From the NCBI RefSeq assembly GCF_963855985.1, contig NC_087099.1:5052001-5116000 (forward strand): 64,000 bases of DNA, in the 5' to 3' direction. Positions 57,324 to 64,000 of the stretch are shown piece after piece. Made by a program: the position numbers and the translations under genes. Position 1 is the first letter of the stretch. Every line of letters begins with the position of its first letter. The notes beneath the pieces are model-generated. The model had not been told where the DNA came from and did not search any database. It worked only from the letters and a program-made list of their open reading frames with translations. Origin of the DNA: Ostrinia nubilalis (lineage: Eukaryota; Arthropoda; Insecta; Lepidoptera; Crambidae).

Positions 57324-60300
57324 CTGGAAACAAAAGTATAAGGTTAAATGATAATGCGGTGATAACACAACGGTTTCGGCATCAGACTGCGGAGTCAAGA
57401 TAATTATAATATGTATAGTTAGACAAACCACATCAACCGCTAGACTAAACACTCTTAACACAAGCTTTTATTTATAACTGAGTTTCTTCAGCCACTTCTC
57501 AGCACCAGCCCTGATAAAGTATTTGGATTTGAATCACGGTCTATCATTATCATCATCATCATCATTTCAGCCACTGATGAACATAGGTCTCCCCCAATGA
57601 TATCCATAACGACCGGTTGGTAGCGGCCAGCATCCAGTGCCTTCCTGTTACCTTTCTGAGGCCGTCGGTTCACCTTGGTCTATTATCAATGAACATAAAT
57701 ACTTACCGTGCATCCATGACTTGCTGGCGGTAAACTATAGCTCAATGGACTAAAATCAGTCGTGTATGGGCCGATTGTCAAATCATTCCAGCTCAACATG
57801 CGTAGTGCAGTCTCCTTGTACTCCGCAACGTACGAGTTTTTACAGTGGTACTTTATCTTCTGGATCACTTGGTTCGATTTTGATTGGAGCCATTCAATCT
57901 GATTCATTGTAACCTTAAAAACATTTATATGTATTAGACTATTTTGACTCATTTTTTATTTTTATCAAAAATATTAATCGAGTACCCAATATGAAAATGG
58001 TGGCAAGGTTTGTAGGATTGATTTTGATGACAGGTTTCAAATCTGCAGTGATGGGTGATCTATAAAGGATTGCAAATGGCAAATCAGATAGAGATTACTT
58101 GCATTGGGTTAAAATTATCAATTAATTAAGTGCGTGTTATCATAGTACCAATCGAACTGAATCTGTCTGTAGTTATTTTTTATAGCTGAACGACTTCAGT
58201 TAGAGGTTAGATAGCCAGTTCCTCCGTGGCTGAGGATTCCGGGTGAAGCTCGATTTCACCTTCGGCCTGATCGTCACTTACCATCAGTTGAGGTACAGGC
58301 TAAGAGCTTCCTCGTTGTGGATAAAAAAAATTAGTGAGAGTTTAATCTTTAATTTTCCAAGTGTTTGTGAACAAGCAGTCTCATTCGAATAATATTTTGA
58401 TAATATGGCGACGTATTAGGATACTTAATCAATTGAACAACGCTCTTGTCAAATTATAATGTTTAAATTTTTTCAACTCACATTATTGTAGAATTTTGTT
58501 AAATCAAACGTTGTGTTGCTAAGCCAAAATGGACTTTCTTCAGCCGCATAATTTATAGCTTCTTTATGAGCCACCTCCTCCTTCTTTGGTTTTAGTATAA
58601 GACAAGTTCTATTTGTATCTTTTTGACACGTTACTTTAAACTTGTCTTCAGGATAAACCCAAACATCTCCTAAAAAGGGGAATGTATTAAAAGTACATTG
58701 TTTACTATTCTTAATTATTTTTTATTAATGTTACGCTTGCATCCACAAGCCAATTTGACCAGTATACATTAGACTGTACGCTACGGTAATCAGTAGTAAG
58801 TCAGTGGCTTTATTAAGTAACGAAATAGAATGCTCACCTGTTAGAGTTTTTTCTTCCTCTTCACCTTCAATAAAGAATACAGTGTTGCAAATGAATTTTG
58901 CGGGATTTTCGGCAGTTCCAATGGTACTTAATGTGACATCTAAAACACAAAAAAATTAGGTAGGTACTTATATAAATTTTCGAATTAAGTTTCGATCATA
59001 CAGGTATTTAAAAAATATATTTGGTAGGTACTCCTCAAGATCCCAAAATGGTAGGTACATTAATTGTTAGAAATGTGTCGATGAAGTGGTTATCTAGATA
59101 TTACTAGTATTTAATTATTCCTACTATTTGGTAGTTTTAAGGTTGAAAAACTTCGTCAATAGGTTCAAGTAATCAAGAATCAGATCGTAAAAGAAGAGGA
59201 TAATAGATTATCCCAAAAAATAAGCTGATGCTAAATATCAACATTGCAGATCACAATAATGTTACCTGGGTCGTCATTTTCAACTTTAATTTCTTGGAGG
59301 CATGTCCCGTGAAGTCCATGGCTTCCAGAAGGACCTTTGGGGCCCTAAAATTTTGAGCTCGGTTAATAAATAAATTAATATTTAATTTAATGAAATGTTT
59401 AGATAATTTTGAATTTACCTGGTCTCCTTTTTCTCCCTTTAAGGTTTCACCCTGTGACCAAAATAGCTTATTAGTAATAATTATGTCACACTACAATCGG
59501 CATTACTTCATTTTTGTCAAAATATTTAGCGATGAAGACGATACGAAATGTTAAGTAGGTATATGAATTATAATTATACACTTTTATGTATTTGTATAAA
59601 TAATTCGCAAAACGGTTTAAAAACAGGGACAAAATGTGACATATTGCAAATGTCGAATCGACGACATTATCAATGGTTCTACATTATATTATAAAAATGT
59701 TAATGAAAATATTAATTGCCAGATTAATACGATACAAAAAGACTGACATCCTTATTATCTTCTTATTACATCTTTTGTGAGTAATAGTTTTAGATTTTTT
59801 ATCTAGTAACGAAAAATCATGAATAGTGCTTACTATATCTCCTGGCATTCCAGGTAATCCAGGAACTCCTCTATCACCTTTTAGCCCCTGTAAATTAGAG
59901 ACATTTTTTAAAATAATATTAGAAATACAGTTAGCACGAGACCGACTGCCGACAAACTGTTCAGTACGGCTAGCACGAAAAACTTTCGAGTTCGAATCGT
60001 TTGCGTATTCGAATCGCCATCAAAAGATTTAATACGAAAACTACAACAGCGCCCTTGTGAACGTGTCGTAAAGTGAACTTAGTATGATAAATGGTTGCAC
60101 GAAACTTATTTTGAGAATCAAAATTGTCACTTTATCGTTTAATTCGAAGGTTGAGTATCGAATTTTGTCGAATACGCAAACGATTCGAAGACGAAACTTG
60201 TTCATGCTAGCTAGAGGTACAGCAGTTTGGCAAATTAGTATTAAGTAAAATCTATGTAACTTTTATGAGATGATAAATAAAAAAAATTGTAAGCAAAAAT

Positions 60301-63300
60301 AAATATGCTTGTATCACGAGTAGACACACCACAAAAGTAACTTTGAATTCTCTTTCGGTAAAAATATACCATCAAGTTTACAAGAGCAAAACTCTTACTA
60401 TCCCACGACATTTTTAACCTTATTTCCTTGTTTTAAGGTCCAAAGAAAACGGCAAAAACTGGCTTTATTCGTTAAAAACAGTTGGTAGTTGGTTTATTTA
60501 ACTGGCAATAACACTTACTCTGTCACCTTTTTCTCTAACACAACTTACGACATCATGCAATTCATTCTGAAACCCAAAAAAATATATTGAATAAAATGTA
60601 ATAGATATCAAAAAATTGAAAAAATAATAATACTAATAAATATACTTACAGCATTTACCGTACACATACCTGAAATAAAAAGAGTAGAATGTCTCTTAAT
60701 TTCTTGATATAAGAAAATATGTAAACAAGAACTTTTACACTCTGTATTTAGAAACCAACCTACCTCCGACCTAGTAGTACAATAAAATCTACACTTAATA
60801 TTACAAAAGAAAAGATTTTGATTGTTTCTTTGTTTTGGATTTGCTCCGAATCTACAGAACAGATTTGAAAATTTCTTCCCATTAAAATCCTACATTATTT
60901 CTGATGGACATAGGCAGTATGAAGGTCGTCTGGTCAGCTAGTTCTAGAATAATTGAGCCCTTCCATAAAACACATTGTAGCTTTGTGTTAACTTGTATCG
61001 TCATTCGTAGACCCGAGAAAAACTTACCTACGGCTTTATCTTCAAAAACTTCCTGAAAACCAATTTATAGTATTAAAACTCTTATGAATTATTTTCTTTC
61101 AAATTCGTTATTTATCTTTGGCATGCATTTTATTCATTTGTATGCGGTTTGATTACAATGACTCTACATCATCATAATGAGTTGCGCCATTTTAATTAAA
61201 TTAAAACAAACGTCAAAAGTTTGTCAAACCTATCCAAAAAAAGTTAGGTAAAGTTATAGAAACGTTTCAAGTTAAGATGGTGCAACTCAGCCTTAAGGAC
61301 GTAGCATTTATCAACACGGAAAGGGATCGTAATCGTAACCATAATCAACTTGATGCGGTCAGTATTCTTTATATGAAAGTCCATACTGCAACGCACACTT
61401 ATCCGCACCGTGACGTAAAAGCCTCGCGGTTGACAGAACGCGCGAAAGGGGTACGGAGTTGATCCCTTTCCGAGGTGATAAGTCTGCAATGACCTTTATT
61501 GTGATAAAATTAATATCATGTAAATATTATGTTGTTCTTACCACATCGGCTTTGTAACCACCTGAAACAACAATATTTATATTTACTGGTTGAAATTAGC
61601 TGTAAATGATTAAATTTCACGCATCTGTACTAATATTATAAAGCTGAAGAGTTTGTTTGTTTACTTGAACGCGTTTGAAAAATTCTTTCAGTGTTAGATA
61701 GCCCATATCTCGAGGCTATACAACATCACGCTACATATAATTATATCAATAGGAGCAGAGCAACAATGAAAAATTTTGCGAAAACGGGTTTTCAGGCGTA
61801 CCAAGTCGCGGGCACAGCTAGTTTGAATATAAAATTACTAATAAAAAAATATTTAAAATTTGCGTTGTTTCGGAATTTTGCGGGATCTTTATACTTGTTT
61901 TTCAGAAACTCTATGATTTAACTAGTGTTTATTTATATGTAAGGTACTTGATACAAATAAGGCCTACCTAACTTTAAATGCTTATATTTCAATAAATATT
62001 AACGCTAGTCAACAAAAACAAGGTTAATTAACTTCTTCCATCCTTTAATTTTAGCAATATTACAAAAAATAACACAATTTTTAACTAAATCTATTCAAAA
62101 TAAGCAATTTACGAAACCACTGATTTTGGCTTTATTAAATCACCTACACGGAATAAGGCCTACATGATTCAAATGCCTGTAGACCTTAAAATTGAGGTTG
62201 TATTAAACAAAATGCGGTCTTATAACATTAAACACGTCGATTTGTTTGCGTTATCAAAATTTTACATACCAATTAAACAGAAATATACTGTATATCTCTA
62301 GATAAACTTAAATTCCACTTATTAAGAATAATACATAAATTATAGATAAAATTAAATATTCATAGTAACAAAGTAATGATTCCTTACTTAAATTATCAAA
62401 AAAAATATCAAAAACAAACAATATTATTTTTTTGTATAGGGCTTATTAAAACACCGTGTTCGAATAAGGCCTACACATAAAACCTTTTAAATAAATCAGT
62501 TTAGGAACATCATTTAGTCTTGATTTTTTGTAAACAAAATGAGAACTCAATTTTTGTTAGAACCAGGGCATAAAAAGGCTTCTGAATCATCTTTACGAAC
62601 TCCTACACAATCTATAAGATACCACCAAAAGCAGTCCTTTATGGTCGCATATCTGCTACATTGTCTTCGAGACAGGCATGATAATATCAGCTTTAATCCT
62701 TTAGAATTATACATACGGCTTTTTTTTCTTTTTTTTTATTGGTTTTGTATTTTGTTTCTTTTTTTTACAGGTTTAGTATTTTTTTTTACTCTGTTTTCTT
62801 TTTATTTTCTGTGCTGTTAGTAACATTCTTATTAAATAAATATTTAGTTACTCTTTGACTCATTTAGTTTAATGAATTTGTCCGTAATCAGGTGTTGACA
62901 TAAGTATCCAATATGGCCTACCATGCTGAAATAAGGCCTAGGCCTTATTAGATATTTCGCTCTTGTTGTCTTTAAAAATTTACAAATAATGCATCTATAG
63001 CCAGTAGTACAAATTAAGGTAATTATTAGCTAGTAAGAAATATTTAGAAACGATTACTAAGAAAAGCTTAATCTAAAACAGCGTTATTTTACCGAAAATT
63101 TAAGATGAAATCGCCAGATTTTTATAAGCGAGCACGAAATCACCCACCACCTTAGAAGAACGCGTGCCAATTGGTGCTGGGATCGTGGATCGGGACGCTC
63201 TTGCACTCTACCGGGTTGTAGGGCATATGAGTACGTGTCCTTGAAGTATTATCCCGGTTGGATTTGTTTATCTGTGTTTTCTGATGTATAGGCCTTATTA

Positions 63301-63439
63301 GAACGTAGGCCTTATTTGTATCAAGTACCTTAATTTATTAACTTTAAAAAGCGATGCATATTCTATTAGTTCCCAAAAAGAGCTTACCAAATTCCACAAG
63401 CAAGAAGAACACACATATTAAAAGTTTCCAGGTCATCAT
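57174..63439 (-). CDS. Gene A: short secreted collagen with fibrillar-collagen C-propeptide (COLFI) domain, 325 aa, 12 exons
   Basis: Spliced gene; joined exons (minus strand) 63439-63388, 61561-61542, 61052-61028, 60669-60650, 60566-60519, 59887-59834, 59451-59419, 59344-59266, 58939-58838, 58669-58482, 57913-57707, 57323-57174. The total of 978 nt keeps one frame through all 11 GT-AG introns. Residues 1-17 form a signal peptide (MMTWKLLICVFFLLVEF). Residues 18-52 are a short N-terminal region with C35 and C48. Gly-X-Y repeats run from G53 to G97 with one 2-residue break (LK) after GET, and C99 follows. Residues ~118-325 match COLFI: ENPAKFIC, GDVWVYP, KVTC...TCL, KYHCKNSY, WNDLTIG, HGCT, KTEWGYTEI, RLPVTDFRI and terminal LCFG. 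COLFI trimerises fibrillar procollagens, so a secreted trimeric matrix protein is likely. Only six of the eight canonical COLFI Cys are present. NTT near residue 195 is a possible N-glycan site. No clear promoter was seen. Family confident; function inferred. Confidence 0.88.
57545..57680 (-). mobile_element. RTE-type LINE tail in gene A intron 11
   Basis: CATCATCATCATCATTTCAG, GGTCTCCCCCAATGATATCC, GACCGGTTGGTAGCGGCC. Ends 27 nt from the exon 11 donor. Confidence 0.72.
57707..57913 (-). CDS. Gene A exon 11 (COLFI core)
   Basis: Residues 208-276, 207 nt, identical in length to gene B exon 12. Contains IKYHCKNSYV (matches I-T-Y-H-C-K-N-S), LSWNDLTIG and SHGCT; C231 and C275 are canonical C6 and C7. 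Acceptor TTTTTAAG, donor GTAAGT. Confidence 0.93.
58482..58669 (-). CDS. Gene A exon 10 (COLFI N-terminal half)
   Basis: Residues 145-207. DVWVYPEDKFKVTC corresponds to the COLFI W-I-D-P...K-V-F-C segment but lacks the N-Q-G-C-x-x-D calcium and Cys loop. C159 and C167 keep the 8-residue spacing of canonical C4 and C5. PFWLSNTTFDL matches the WxS region. Acceptor TTTTTAG, donor GTGAGT. Confidence 0.9.
58838..58939 (-). CDS. Gene A exon 9 (linker and start of COLFI)
   Basis: Residues 111-144. GTAENPAKFIC matches the COLFI entry motif (D-N-P-A-R-T-C type), with Cys128 as canonical C1. An acidic run (EGEEEE) follows. Acceptor GTTTTAG, donor GTGAGC. Confidence 0.84.
59266..59344 (-). CDS. Gene A exon 8 (end of helix, Cys99)
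   Basis: Encodes GPK GPS GSH GLH G, then TCLQEIKVENDDP. It ends the helix, with Cys99 two residues after the last Gly. Acceptor TTTTAG, donor GTAACA. Same phase and helix-to-linker position as gene B exon 9. Confidence 0.86.
59419..59451 (-). CDS. Gene A exon 7 (collagen helix with interruption)
   Basis: Encodes GETLKGEKGDQ (residues 74-84). A two-residue break (LK) interrupts the Gly-X-Y register. Acceptor GGTCACAG, donor GTAAAT. Gene B has two exons (63 and 36 nt) in the corresponding place. Confidence 0.85.
59834..59887 (-). CDS. Gene A exon 6 (54-bp collagen exon)
   Basis: Exactly 54 nt, starting with a whole Gly codon and encoding six uninterrupted Gly-X-Y triplets (GLK GDR GVP GLP GMP GDI). 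The 54-bp phase-0 exon is the classical fibrillar-collagen unit. Acceptor TTTACAG, donor GTAAGC. Confidence 0.9.
59943..60233. mobile_element. ~290-bp TIR element (gene A intron 5)
   Basis: GACAAACTGTTCAGTACGGC...TTCGAATCGTTTGCGTATTC is mirrored by GAATACGCAAACGATTCGAA...CAGCAGTTTGGC. Arms of about 65 bp. Confidence 0.68.
60519..60566 (-). CDS. Gene A exon 5 (start of collagen helix)
   Basis: Residues 40-55, NELHDVVSCVREKGDR. Acceptor GGGTTTCAG, donor GTAAGT. Cys48 lies just before the first Gly-X-Y triplet (GDR), a position suited to an inter-chain disulfide next to the helix. Confidence 0.82.
60650..60669 (-). CDS. Gene A exon 4 (20-nt micro-exon, Cys35)
   Basis: TTATTTCAG acceptor and GTAAGT donor; encodes GMCTVNA. 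It has the same 20-nt length and phases as gene B exon 4 (GTCKLDA), with the cysteine conserved. Confidence 0.8.
61028..61052 (-). CDS. Gene A exon 3 (25-nt micro-exon)
   Basis: TTTTCAG acceptor and GTAAGT donor; encodes EVFEDKAV plus the first base of Gly33. Homologous to gene B exon 3 (EIFDGHKK...), which supports this tiny exon being real. Confidence 0.78.
61180..61296. mobile_element. MITE family M1, copy 10 (degenerate, gene A intron 2)
   Basis: TTGCGCCATTTTAATT, AAACGTCAAAAGTTTGTCAA, then GTTAAGATGGTGCAACTCAG. Confidence 0.6.
61296..61495. mobile_element. TIR element, family M2, copy 2
   Basis: AAGGACGTAGCATTTATCAA...CGGAAAGGGATCG and ATCCCTTTCC...GATAAGTCTGCAATGACCTT. Directly abuts M1 copy 10. 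Confidence 0.65.
61542..61561 (-). CDS. Gene A exon 2 (20-nt micro-exon)
   Basis: TTTCAG acceptor and GTAAGA donor; completes Gly18 and adds GYKADV. The signal-peptidase site probably lies around residues 17-22. Gene B has a 44-nt exon with the same phases here. Confidence 0.78.
61624..61821 (+). mobile_element. Mini-Helitron (subfamily H4), 198 bp
   Basis: A|TCTGTACTAATATTATAAAG ... CGCGGGCACAGCTAG|T, in gene A intron 1. A decayed relative lies near 63615-63745. Confidence 0.65.
61942..63333. mobile_element. ~1.4-kb TIR element with iterated ATAAGGCCTA motifs
   Basis: AAGGTACTTGATACAAATAA(GGCCTAC) and the inverted (GTAGGCC)TTATTTGTATCAAGTACCTT. AAGGCCTA/TAGGCCTT recurs at about 61960, 62156, 62467, 62933, 62940, 63290 and 63306. 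The 93-codon frame 62539-62820 ends in a T-rich tract and is not a recognised transposase. Fills most of gene A intron 1. Confidence 0.68.
63388..63439 (-). CDS. Gene A exon 1 (signal peptide)
   Basis: Encodes residues 1-17 plus the first base of codon 18. Two consecutive ATG codons; the upstream one is taken as the start. A hydrophobic core (LLICVFFLLV) follows Lys5. The donor is G|GTAAGC. The downstream intron is 1826 bp and holds a 1.4-kb TIR element and a mini-Helitron. Confidence 0.85.
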
Positions 63440-63794
63440 TGCGGACTACTGGGACCAACTAAATGGTATTTATTAAATTTTATTGTATTAACCACCTTTT
63501 CCTTGTATTATTTTTCACTATCTCACTGTTGTGGTTTGGTTCTGCTCCGATTTCCTTTTACAAACAGGTATTTTAGAGTAAAACTGCGCTCATACTGGAC
63601 ATTTGAATTCATCTTTACTTTTAAAGCCGAAGAGTTTATTTTTTTGCAAGTTAGCTTGAACGCGCTAGTGTTGTTAAATATTATTCTTGGTATTTTTACG
63701 GAGAATTTAATTTAACACGTGCAAAGCCGCTGGAAAAACCTAAACCTCCATATTCATCTGGCATTAAGTTACATAGAGGGTCGTGCTCCTGCAG

Positions 63795-63935
63795 TGGAGA
63801 CTAAATGCGCTTGCACTGCTTCTTCTCAGCACTGGCCCATTTATTGTCCCGAAGCAGTGGAAGGGTTAATACTGGGACATGTTAAAGTGCTTTTATAAGC
63901 CTACTTGCAAAAATAAAAATGAGTTTCATGACCTT
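63795..63935 (+). mobile_element. LINE 3'-end fragment
   Basis: CTGCTTCTTCTCAGCACTGG, TTATTGTCCCGAAGCAGTGG, AAGTGCTTTTATAAGCCTAC. Same tail as 511-612 and 18252-18385 (reverse). Confidence 0.55.
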
Positions 63936-64000
63936 TTTTTTAATGACCCGATGATGAATGATTTTGTTACGTAAAACACACCCTTATAACTGACTGAGAT

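Noticed and set aside
62539..62820. 93-codon plus-strand frame in the 1.4-kb TIR element
   Set aside because: No transposase motif seen and the second half is a T-rich tract; opposite strand to gene A intron 1. Kept only as element content.
47495..63439. A single long collagen gene spanning both copies
   Set aside because: Each half has its own ATG, signal peptide, complete COLFI domain and stop codon, and gene B has promoter elements.

Overview
The window looks like insect nuclear DNA, most probably from a moth or butterfly. It is strongly AT-rich, has spliced genes with tiny exons, and carries dense short transposon remnants: mini-Helitrons with TC...CTAG ends, tRNA-headed SINEs, RTE-type LINE tails ending in (GAT)n or (GAAC)n, and many palindromic MITEs. 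I could not run a database search, so the order-level assignment is inference.

Positions 1 to about 47,300 hold no protein-coding gene that I recognise. They are intergenic (or possibly deep-intronic) DNA built of layered mobile elements. Notable structures are a perfect 117-bp inverted repeat at 3739-3993, a SINE split by a ~0.93-kb TIR element with a hairpin inside it (14.8-15.9 kb), a 1.2-kb TIR element with iterated internal motifs (21.5-22.7 kb), a 1.3-kb fold-back element with a G-rich minisatellite in its loop (37.6-39.0 kb), and two Helitrons of one subfamily in opposite orientations (27.0-27.5 and 45.1-45.6 kb).

Positions 47,495 to 63,439 hold two complete tandem paralogous genes on the minus strand, reconstructed exon by exon with consistent splice sites and reading phase. 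Gene A (12 exons, 325 aa) and gene B (13 exons, 357 aa) each encode a signal peptide, a short Cys-containing N-terminal region, a very short Gly-X-Y helix (about 45 residues in A, 70 in B) and a C-terminal fibrillar-collagen propeptide (COLFI) domain. The helix is partly encoded by 54-bp exons, a signature of fibrillar collagens. Classical fibrillar collagens have a helix of about 1000 residues, so these are miniature COLFI proteins. Both lack two of the eight canonical COLFI cysteines and the calcium-binding loop. The most likely role is a small secreted, trimeric extracellular-matrix protein. This pair is the most interesting content of the window.

The introns of both genes are full of MITEs and Helitrons, some within about 25 bp of splice sites. 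Gene B has a recognisable TATA plus initiator promoter in the 0.9-kb gap between the genes, so the two are probably transcribed independently.
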